From: Flavobacterium sp. LC2016-12
GTDB lineage: Bacteria; Bacteroidota; Bacteroidia; Flavobacteriales; Flavobacteriaceae
DNA: 64,000 bases
Reading direction: 5' to 3'
Assembly (NCBI RefSeq): GCF_015351595.1
Contig: NZ_JADKPT010000001.1
Location: forward strand, 434,001 to 498,000
Shown here: piece by piece, positions 34,351 through 40,813 of the stretch
How the letters are laid out: every line of letters starts with the position of its first letter
Position numbering within the stretch: the first letter of the stretch is position 1
The notes under the pieces: generated by a model
What the model was told of the DNA's origin: nothing
The model's input: the letters and a program-made list of their open reading frames with translations, nothing else
Database searches by the model: none
Position numbers and translations under genes: made by a program

Positions 34351-34473
34351 AAGGTTCAGAGGAGCAAAGGGACAAAGTTTTAGAAAAAATCTTTCGATAA
34401 TTAATTAAAAAAGACGCACAAAAGTACGTCTCTATAAAACCTTTGAACCTTGTTGCTTTGAGCCTCTGTACCT
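34351..34473. repeat. Imperfect inverted repeat with inner hairpin
   Basis: The left arm at 34351-34377 begins aaggttcagaggagc. The right arm at 34448-34473 has the complement aggtacagaggctc... The arms match at about three of four positions over 25 bases. A smaller agacg/cgtct hairpin lies between them. Upstream, aaaggttcaaaggttc is a direct duplication. The right arm runs into the 3' end of the acetyltransferase gene. Confidence 0.55.
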
Positions 34474-34757
34474 CAAGAAAAAAGTACATCACGAATTTCC
34501 TCCGTCTTATCAAAAACACTTTTTGCAAAAGGACAAAGCGGAATAATTTTCAGGTTATTATTTCTGGCATATTCTACGGCTTTCATTACCAGTTTTTTGC
34601 CAACACCTTTTCCGTTGAATCCTTCATTTACTTCGGTGTGATCAATAATGAATTTTGAATCTCCTGCCCAGGTATAGGTCATTTTCCCGGCTTCTTTTCC
34701 GTCTTCTATAGCTTCAAAATAGCCTTTTCTTATATCGTTGATTTGATTTATTTCCAT
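34473..34757 (-). CDS. Small GNAT-type N-acetyltransferase (YjdJ-like)
   Basis: A 94-residue minimal acetyltransferase. Marks are GKMTYTWAGDSKFIIDHTEV, the acetyl-CoA loop GKGVGKKLVMKAVEYARNN, and LKIIPLCPFAKSVFDK with the conserved Pro-Cys-Pro-Phe segment. The length matches the short PF14542 group. It is the third gene of a pirin-OsmC-GNAT run with gaps of 4 and 6 bases. Confidence 0.88.
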   Translation of the reverse strand: MEINQINDIRKGYFEAIEDGKEAGKMTYTWAGDSKFIIDHTEVNEGFNGKGVGKKLVMKAVEYARNNNLKIIPLCPFAKSVFDKTEEIRDVLFS

Positions 34758-34763
34758 GATAAG

Positions 34764-35159
34764 TTATATTAATGTGGTTTTAATTTCTATTGAATGGGTA
34801 AGTGTTTTATGAATTGGACAGCTGTTGGCAATGGTTTCTAATCTTTGTCTTTGTGTTTCGTCGACTTCTCCAATTACTTCTATTTTTCTTGTGAAAACGG
34901 ATACACTTCGCTCAGAATCTCTTTCAAAATCAATTTTGACGTTTATTTCTGATACGTTCCATTGTTTGCGGTTGATATACATTCGCAAAGTAATTACGGT
35001 GCAGGAAGCCAATGATGCAGCCAGAAGTTCTGTCGGATTTAGACCTAAATTTTTACCGCCCAATTCTTGGGGTTCATCAGATATTAAAACATTATCACTC
35101 GCTGATTTTACTTCTGTTCGATACAAACGTGTATCTATTTTTGCTGAGATTGTATCCAT
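34764..35159 (-). CDS. OsmC-family peroxiredoxin-like protein
   Basis: A 131-residue protein of the OsmC/Ohr fold, which reduces organic hydroperoxides with a Cys pair. Visible marks are NPTELLAASLASCTVITLRMY (first Cys) and ANSCPIHKTL (second Cys). The frame runs back to 35366, but the ATG at 35159 (MDTISAKIDTRLY) gives the family length, and the upstream part overlaps the pirin gene. It starts 4 bases after the pirin stop. Confidence 0.9.
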   Translation of the reverse strand: MDTISAKIDTRLYRTEVKSASDNVLISDEPQELGGKNLGLNPTELLAASLASCTVITLRMYINRKQWNVSEINVKIDFERDSERSVSVFTRKIEVIGEVDETQRQRLETIANSCPIHKTLTHSIEIKTTLI

Positions 35160-35163
35160 AATG

Positions 35164-36045
35164 TTATTTGATTCTTGGTTCAGGTAAAGGCACAAATTCG
35201 GTTTCGCCCGGAACTTTCGGGAAAGTTTGTTCTGTCCAGTCTTTTTTTGCTTTTTCGAGTAATTCTTTATCCGAAGAAACAAAATTCCAAAAGATAAAAT
35301 GTTCTTCAGGAAACGGTTGTCCACCAAAAATATAAACAGTACTGTTTTCTGCGATTTCAAACTCACATAAAGTACTGTCGTTGGTAATCAGAATCTGTTT
35401 GGGATCGTAAATATGTTCGCCACTTTTAATGCTACCTTCCAAAATATACAATCCACTTTCGCCGAACAAATCTTTTCCGATATTGATTTTCTGCGCCTCC
35501 GTACTTTTAATCTCAATAAAATAAAGCGGACTATAAACCGGAACTGGCGATTTTTTACCAAAAGCTTCTCCGGCAATTAGTTTATAAGAAACACCATCTT
35601 TTTCCCATTTCGGAATATCATCTGCTTCTACATGAGTAAAATTTGGATCCATTTGCTCCAATTCTTTCGGAAGCGCCACCCAAATTTGTAAACCGTGCAG
35701 CATTTTGTCAGAATGTCTTAAATACTCGGGCGTTCTTTCAGAATGTACAATTCCTTTTCCGGCCGTCATCCAGTTTACGGCACCTGGTTTTATTTCTAAT
35801 TCGGTTCCCAAACTATCACGGTGCATGATGCTTCCTTCAAATAAAAAAGTTAAGGTTGAAAGGCCAATATGCGGATGAGGAGGAACATCCATATTTTCAT
35901 GATCACTTAAATGAGCAGGCCCCATATGATCGATAAATACAAATGGTCCGACAGCTCGTTTTTCACGGAAAGGCAATAATCTGCCTACCATAAAATTGCC
36001 AATATTGGCAGCACGTTCTTCGATAATTAAACTGATATTTGACAT
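35164..36045 (-). CDS. Pirin family protein
   Basis: A 293-residue bicupin. The N-terminal cupin shows the metal set: PHPHIGLSTLTFLFEG (two His), then WMTAGKGIVHSER (His and Glu). The C-terminal pirin domain covers about 170-280 with ILEGSIKSGEHIY and FGGQPFPEEHFIFWNFVSS. Bacterial pirins are linked to quercetin dioxygenase activity or stress responses; the role here is unknown. It starts a pirin-OsmC-GNAT operon. A TAATTTTG box on the minus strand (36066-36073) precedes it, with TTA in place of TTG at -33. Confidence 0.9.
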   Translation of the reverse strand: MSNISLIIEERAANIGNFMVGRLLPFREKRAVGPFVFIDHMGPAHLSDHENMDVPPHPHIGLSTLTFLFEGSIMHRDSLGTELEIKPGAVNWMTAGKGIVHSERTPEYLRHSDKMLHGLQIWVALPKELEQMDPNFTHVEADDIPKWEKDGVSYKLIAGEAFGKKSPVPVYSPLYFIEIKSTEAQKINIGKDLFGESGLYILEGSIKSGEHIYDPKQILITNDSTLCEFEIAENSTVYIFGGQPFPEEHFIFWNFVSSDKELLEKAKKDWTEQTFPKVPGETEFVPLPEPRIK

Positions 36046-36065
36046 GGTTATATTTAATTTGAAAA

Positions 36066-36073
36066 CAAAATTA
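36066..36073 (-). promoter_or_regulatory. -7 element (TAATTTTG) of the pirin operon
   Basis: A minus-strand TAnnTTTG match 20 bases before the pirin ATG. The -33 position, 19 bases further, reads TTA rather than TTG, so the promoter is imperfect. Confidence 0.45.
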
Positions 36074-36194
36074 CAGTGGTAACTGCGATCTGTAACTTAA
36101 TTTAGATTAAGATTTCTTTTGTATTTATAAAAGTAGGGAAAATGGTTGAGTTTGTTTTTATGGTGTTGATTAAATTTTAATTTATCCACGAAAA

Positions 36195-36344
36195 GTCTCG
36201 GAGAGACGAAATGTTTATAGAAAATTTAGATACCAGATTGCAACAGCCCCAGCGGGCCGAAATAATTGTGATAAGATATCGCTCCGCTGGAGCTTTTTTT
36301 TTGCACGTTTTCTCTTCGCTATAAACATGATACTCCTATGGAGT
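36195..36344. repeat. Nested inverted repeat in the pirin/AlkC-like gap
   Basis: The outer arms are 36195-36220 and 36319-36344, sharing ATGTTTATAG / CTATAAACAT exactly plus a variable CTC-xxx-GAG hairpin on each side. The inner arms are 36245-36260 (agccccagcgggccga) and 36275-36294, whose complement reads agctccagcggagcgatatc. Each arm is itself a small palindrome. The 321-base gap 36046-36366 holds no coding frame; apart from the pirin promoter, this element fills it. Dispersed-repeat origin is inference. Confidence 0.6.
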
Positions 36345-36366
36345 AAGTATTACTAGCGCATTGAAA

Positions 36367-37467
36367 TTATTTAACTAATTCAAACTCCAACGCCTCACTT
36401 TCTGTTCCATTAATAATAATCGACAATTGATGCATTCCCGTATGAAAAACACGAGTCGTAATCAGTTTAAAAGATTGATTTCTTTCGACTTTAGTCAATT
36501 GATGTGGCTGATAGATTTTTTCACTTATTTTAAAGACTTTTTTAGCCAAATGACCTTTTGATTTTTTGTAATGAACTGCGTATTCTAAACGAATGGTTTT
36601 AGCTTCGTCATTTTTATTGTTTAAATGAAATTGAAACTGTAAATAATCTCCAATTTTGACTTTTGACGTTTTGATTTCGAAATTTGAAAGTTCAATATTA
36701 GTGCTTTCCAAACCATAATGACTCAGAATTTCAGGATGACCTTGTTTTAATAAAGTACGACAGCCGTGTTTTATAATTGCATCTGTTTCCTTGCTGATGC
36801 CTTTCCATTTTTGAGCAATTTCAAGTACAATTTCCGGATTATCTTTTACAATATCATTTAAATTATTGGCGACACTTCGACGAACATATTCTGAGGGATC
36901 ATTTTTTAGATTTTCTAAAATAGGTAAAATTGAAGTAGGATCTTTTTTTAAGAAGGGAATAGCAATTGCCCAGGGTAATCTTGGTCGGCTTCCTTCGCTG
37001 GCTAATCTGCGAACATGATGATCTTCATGCAACGACCATTTTGTCATTTCATCAATCATCTTTTCTTTGTATTTTAAAATGAAAGGACGAACAGCAAATT
37101 CACAACTAATAAATTGTGTTATAGAAACAAAGGCTTTCGCCGAAGTTTTAAAATCATCCAAACCATATTTTTCTATATAATCGGCAAAGAAAATGAAGGC
37201 CAGATTGCCATCTGTAAAACTGTTTTTCTTTAAGTTTTGAATGATTTTGTCAATTAAAAAAACAGCTTCAGTAAAATTCTCGGGCATAAATTGATGTAAG
37301 ACAACAGTAGTGTGTTTCATACGGTCTTTCCATTCTTTTTGCGCAAAATCGCCTTCGTAAATGGCTTCAATAAATTTTTGTTTGTTGAAAGCTGGATGTA
37401 CTTCGGCGACAGCCTGACCAAATTTTTCGTAAAAAGAAACCGAGTAAATATCTTTAATTAATCCCAT
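36367..37467 (-). CDS. AlkC-like DNA alkylation repair glycosylase with Ig-like C-domain
   Basis: A 366-residue protein. Residues about 1-235 form HEAT-like helical repeats of the AlkC/AlkD group (YEGDFAQKEWKDRMKHTTVVL, HVRRLASEGSRPRLPWAIAI, PSEYVRRSVANNLNDIVKDN, IIKHGCRTLLKQGHPEIL). Residues about 250-366 form an Ig-like beta-sandwich (FEIKTSKVKIGDYLQFQFHL, RLEYAVHYKKSKGHL, MHQLSIIINGTES). An Ig-like tail after the HEAT domain is the arrangement described for AlkC, which removes 3-methyl-cytosine and related alkylated bases without base flipping. The gene stands alone. Confidence 0.85.
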   Translation of the reverse strand: MGLIKDIYSVSFYEKFGQAVAEVHPAFNKQKFIEAIYEGDFAQKEWKDRMKHTTVVLHQFMPENFTEAVFLIDKIIQNLKKNSFTDGNLAFIFFADYIEKYGLDDFKTSAKAFVSITQFISCEFAVRPFILKYKEKMIDEMTKWSLHEDHHVRRLASEGSRPRLPWAIAIPFLKKDPTSILPILENLKNDPSEYVRRSVANNLNDIVKDNPEIVLEIAQKWKGISKETDAIIKHGCRTLLKQGHPEILSHYGLESTNIELSNFEIKTSKVKIGDYLQFQFHLNNKNDEAKTIRLEYAVHYKKSKGHLAKKVFKISEKIYQPHQLTKVERNQSFKLITTRVFHTGMHQLSIIINGTESEALEFELVK

Positions 37468-37705
37468 GATTTTATTTGAATGAACTTCAAAGATATTTAA
37501 TGTTCTTTATTAGTGGCGAACAAAAAATAAAAATATTTGAACATTAAGACATTAACTTTTATTAAAGAGAAAAGGGTAGTTTTTCTTAATATCTTCATGG
37601 TAAATAAAAAGAGATAATTAAGATACTAATTGACTTTTCGTGTTAAAGGGGCTTTCAAATCCCCAAAATAAGTCCTACTTTAGCATCTTATAAAATTTAA
37701 GAAAA

Positions 37706-38563
37706 ATGATTAGCGAAGCACAATTTCAAACCGAATTACAATTATTGATCAGTAATGCAATTCGAGAAGATGTAGGCCCGGGAGATTATAGTTCATTGGC
37801 TTGTATTCCTGATACGGCACACGGACAAGCTAAATTATTGGTAAAAGATCAGGGAATTATTGCCGGTGTCGCATTGGCAAAAATGATTTTTGAATATGTA
37901 GATCCAAAATTAAAAATAAAGACTTTTATAGAAGACGGAACGCACGTAGAATATGGCGATGTCGTTTTTGAAGTTTCAGGAAGTTCTCAGTCTATTTTAA
38001 AGTCGGAAAGAGTGGTTTTGAATACCATGCAACGTATGTCTGCGATTGCTACCAAAACCAGTCAGTTAATGCAGCTTTTAGAAGGGACGGGCGCTAAAAT
38101 ATTAGATACGCGTAAAACAACTCCAAATTTTAGAGTAGCGGAGAAATGGGCAGTGAAAATAGGAGGAGGAGAAAATCATCGTTACGCTTTATATGATATG
38201 ATTATGCTGAAAGACAATCATATTGATTTTGCTGGCGGAATTACACTTGCCATAAAGAAAACAAAAGAGTATTTGAAAGCTAATAATCTGGATTTAAAGA
38301 TCATAGTTGAAGCAAGAAATTTAGATGAAATTCGCGAAATTCTGTTAAGTGATGGTGTTCATAGAATTTTGATCGATAACTTCAATTACGAAGATACTAA
38401 AAAAGCAGTGGCTTTAATTGGTAAAAAATGCCAAACAGAATCGTCTGGAAATATCAATGAAAAAACCATTCGTGAATACGGACTTTGTGGTGTAAATTAT
38501 ATTTCTTCTGGCGCATTGACACATTCAATTTATAATATGGATTTGAGCTTGAAAGCTTTTTAA
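37706..38563 (+). CDS. nadC: Nicotinate-nucleotide pyrophosphorylase (carboxylating)
   Basis: This 285-residue quinolinate phosphoribosyltransferase forms nicotinate mononucleotide in NAD synthesis. Marks are IREDVGPGDYSSLA, SERVVLNTMQRMSAIATKT, ILDTRKTTPNFRVAEKWAVK, GGGENHRYALYDMIMLKDNH, IIVEARNLDEI and ESSGNINEKTIREY, with GVNYISSGALTHS at the end. All phosphoribosyl- and quinolinate-binding residues expected are present. It stands alone, followed by a repeat-rich gap and the yihY-priA operon. Confidence 0.97.
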   Translation: MISEAQFQTELQLLISNAIREDVGPGDYSSLACIPDTAHGQAKLLVKDQGIIAGVALAKMIFEYVDPKLKIKTFIEDGTHVEYGDVVFEVSGSSQSILKSERVVLNTMQRMSAIATKTSQLMQLLEGTGAKILDTRKTTPNFRVAEKWAVKIGGGENHRYALYDMIMLKDNHIDFAGGITLAIKKTKEYLKANNLDLKIIVEARNLDEIREILLSDGVHRILIDNFNYEDTKKAVALIGKKCQTESSGNINEKTIREYGLCGVNYISSGALTHSIYNMDLSLKAF

Positions 38564-38612
38564 ATTAATTAGTAATTGTTAATGGTTAATTGTTTGACAT
38601 GGCACAGAATGC

Positions 38613-38676
38613 TTTAATCTAAACAATCCAAAAATCTAAGAAGTCTACCAATCTAAGCAGTCTAAAAATCTAAAAA
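38613..38676. repeat. AATCTAA-type short tandem repeats before the yihY operon
   Basis: Five imperfect copies of a 10- to 13-base unit around aatctaa(g/a)/agtctaaa lie in a row, ending just before the yihY start at 38680. The same aaaatct core forms the array at 27007-27031. Confidence 0.6.
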
Positions 38677-38679
38677 TAT

Positions 38680-39603
38680 ATGTCTCAAGAAATTGAAGAT
38701 CGGATTGAAAAAGTCCCGGTTGTGCGTTCTGTAGCTCGTCTTTTTAAGAGAATAAAATTCCCATGGCTGGAAGGATTCTCATTATACGATTTATTAGAAA
38801 TGTATATACTTGGAATTCTTGAAGGAGCTTTTTCGTATCATGCGAGCGCGGTTTCTTTTAGTTTTTTTATGGCTTTGTTTCCTTTTGCGTTATTTATTTT
38901 GAACTTAATTCCGTTTATTCCAATTGAGGGGTTTCAGGATGATTTTCTTCAATTTGTGCAACAAGGAGTTCCTCCAAATACTTATGATGCTATTAGCAAA
39001 ATCATCAGCGATATCTTAAATAATAGTCACTCCGGATTACTTTCTTCGGGATTTTTGCTTTCGATTTTTTTGATGGCAAATGGTATTAACGGTATCTTAA
39101 GTGGTTTTGAGTCTTCTAAACATGTTTTTGATAAACGCGGATGGTTTAGTCAGTATTTAGTAGCGTTGGCTATTTCGCTCATCATGACAATTATATTGTT
39201 TGTTACCGTAGCTACAATTGTCGTTTTTGAGGTATTTATTCAAAAAACAATCATTCAGGATGTGTTGAGTGATCGTATTCCGCTCATTATTTTAGGGAGA
39301 TATTTGTTCGTTATTTTAATGATTCTTATAACATCTTCAATATTATTACGTTATGGTACAAAACAGTATAACAAAGTGCCTTTTATTAGCATAGGATCTG
39401 TTTTTACAACGATCTTAATTGTTATATCTTCGTTCTTTTTTGGGATTTGGGTTATAAAATTCTCAAAATATAACGAACTTTATGGTTCAATTGGGACATT
39501 ATTAATTCTAATGTTTTACATTTGGATCAACTGTATGATTCTGCTTTTAGGGTTCGAATTGAATGCTTCTATCAGAAAATTAAAACAAAAAAAAAATAAA
39601 TAA
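38680..39603 (+). CDS. yihY: YihY/virulence factor BrkB family membrane protein
   Basis: A 307-residue inner-membrane protein with six predicted helices. The BrkB/YihY region starts with EGAFSYHASAVSFSFFMALFPFALFILNLIPF and includes GIYGS-like SKYNELYGSIGTLLILMFYIW, where a conserved YGS-x-G stretch ends the fifth to sixth helix. The family is sometimes labelled ribonuclease BN by old error; its true function is unknown. It heads a + strand run: the DUF2147 gene starts 1 base after its stop, then the beta-lactamase gene 7 bases later and priA 26 bases later. Confidence 0.9.
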   Translation: MSQEIEDRIEKVPVVRSVARLFKRIKFPWLEGFSLYDLLEMYILGILEGAFSYHASAVSFSFFMALFPFALFILNLIPFIPIEGFQDDFLQFVQQGVPPNTYDAISKIISDILNNSHSGLLSSGFLLSIFLMANGINGILSGFESSKHVFDKRGWFSQYLVALAISLIMTIILFVTVATIVVFEVFIQKTIIQDVLSDRIPLIILGRYLFVILMILITSSILLRYGTKQYNKVPFISIGSVFTTILIVISSFFFGIWVIKFSKYNELYGSIGTLLILMFYIWINCMILLLGFELNASIRKLKQKKNK

Positions 39604-39604
39604 T

Positions 39605-40033
39605 ATGAAAAATTGGATGTTAGCAATTGGTGTTTTTTTCTTGACATTAAGTACAATGCAAGGTCAAAGCGTTATTGGAAAGTGGAAAACCATTGATGAT
39701 GAAACTGGTGAAGCAAAATCAGTAGTAGAAGTTTACGAAAAATCAGGAAAAATATACGGTAAGGTCGTAGAAATACTTCGTGCTGATCACAAAAAAGATG
39801 TATGCACTAAATGTGAAGGTGCAGAAAAAAACAAACCAATTTTAGGTATGGTTATCATTAACGGACTTAAAAAAGATGGTTCTGAATACAATGGAGGGTC
39901 AATCTTAGATCCAACAAATGGTAAAAAATACAAATGTTATATTGAATTAGAATCTGCTGATAAATTAAAACTTCGTGGTTATGTTGGGATTTCTATCATG
40001 GGAAGAACACAATACTGGACGCGAGTGAAATAA
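39605..40033 (+). CDS. DUF2147 secreted protein
   Basis: A 142-residue protein with a signal peptide (1-20, ending MQG-Q). The DUF2147 domain fills the rest: VIGKWKTIDDETGEAKSVVE, KIYGKVVEILR, a Cys-x-x-Cys in DVCTKCEGAE, KPILGMVIINGLKK, YNGGSILDPTNGKKYKCYIE and LRGYVGISIMGRTQYWTR. This is a small lipocalin-like beta fold; the family has no agreed function. The gene lies between yihY and the beta-lactamase gene with nearly no spacing. Confidence 0.92.
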   Translation: MKNWMLAIGVFFLTLSTMQGQSVIGKWKTIDDETGEAKSVVEVYEKSGKIYGKVVEILRADHKKDVCTKCEGAEKNKPILGMVIINGLKKDGSEYNGGSILDPTNGKKYKCYIELESADKLKLRGYVGISIMGRTQYWTRVK

Positions 40034-40040
40034 AAAGAAT

Positions 40041-40787
40041 ATGCGAAAATTAGCTTCGATAATTTTATTCTTAGCGATACTATCCAATAGTTTTGGACAA
40101 TCTAAGAATTCGCCATTACAAATAAGTCATCTTACAGGTGACTTTTATGTTTATAAGACATTTCATGATTACAAAGGAACTTTGATTTCTGCCAATGCAT
40201 TATATCTTGTTACAGATAAAGGTGTTGTGTTGTTTGATGCTCCTTGGGATCAAACACAGTTCCAACCTTTATTAGATACAATTAAGGTACGTCATAATAA
40301 GGATGTTATTATGTGTTTTGCAACGCACTCTCATGATGATCGTGCAGGAGGTTTGGGCTTTTACAAACAAAAAGGAATTAAAACATATACTATAAAAGCA
40401 ACGGACAAAATCCTTAAAGAGAAAGATCAAAATGGGGCTGAATTTGTAATACCAAATGATACTACATTTACAGTTGGGCAGCATACTTTTCAGGTTTATT
40501 ATCCTGGAAAAGGGCATGCGCCAGACAATATTGTGGTTTGGTTTGATAAAGAAAAAGTGCTTTACGGAGGTTGTTTTATCAAAAGTGCTGAAGCAAAAGA
40601 TTTGGGATATTTAGGAGATGCCGATGTGAAAGAGTGGGAAAAATCGATTGAAAAAGTGCAGTCTAAATTTATGAATCCTAAATTTATTATTACAGGTCAC
40701 GATGATTGGAAAGACCTAACATCTTTAAAACATACTTTGAAATTGGTTCAGGAATATAATGCTGAAAAAATTTCGAATAAAAAGTAA
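40041..40787 (+). CDS. bla: Subclass B1 metallo-beta-lactamase (JOHN/IND-like)
   Basis: A 248-residue secreted zinc hydrolase that opens beta-lactam rings, including carbapenems in this subclass. A signal peptide (1-19, ending SFG-Q) precedes the fold. The B1 ligand set is complete: His96, His98 and Asp100 in THSHDDRAGG, His159 in GKGHAPDN, Cys178 in GGCFIKS and His220 in TGHDDW. Lys181, which contacts the substrate carboxylate in B1 enzymes, is also present. The sequence most resembles chromosomal enzymes of Flavobacterium/Chryseobacterium such as JOHN-1; this is recall, not an alignment. It is third in a tight operon with core genes, so it looks like resident rather than acquired resistance. 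Confidence 0.92.
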   Translation: MRKLASIILFLAILSNSFGQSKNSPLQISHLTGDFYVYKTFHDYKGTLISANALYLVTDKGVVLFDAPWDQTQFQPLLDTIKVRHNKDVIMCFATHSHDDRAGGLGFYKQKGIKTYTIKATDKILKEKDQNGAEFVIPNDTTFTVGQHTFQVYYPGKGHAPDNIVVWFDKEKVLYGGCFIKSAEAKDLGYLGDADVKEWEKSIEKVQSKFMNPKFIITGHDDWKDLTSLKHTLKLVQEYNAEKISNKK

Positions 40788-40813
40788 TTCTCTCAAACCA
40801 ATAAAAAAATCGC

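Noticed and set aside
35160..35366. Long N-terminal extension of the OsmC-family protein
   Set aside because: It overlaps the pirin coding end by 200 bases and exceeds the family length; the ATG at 35159 follows the pirin stop.
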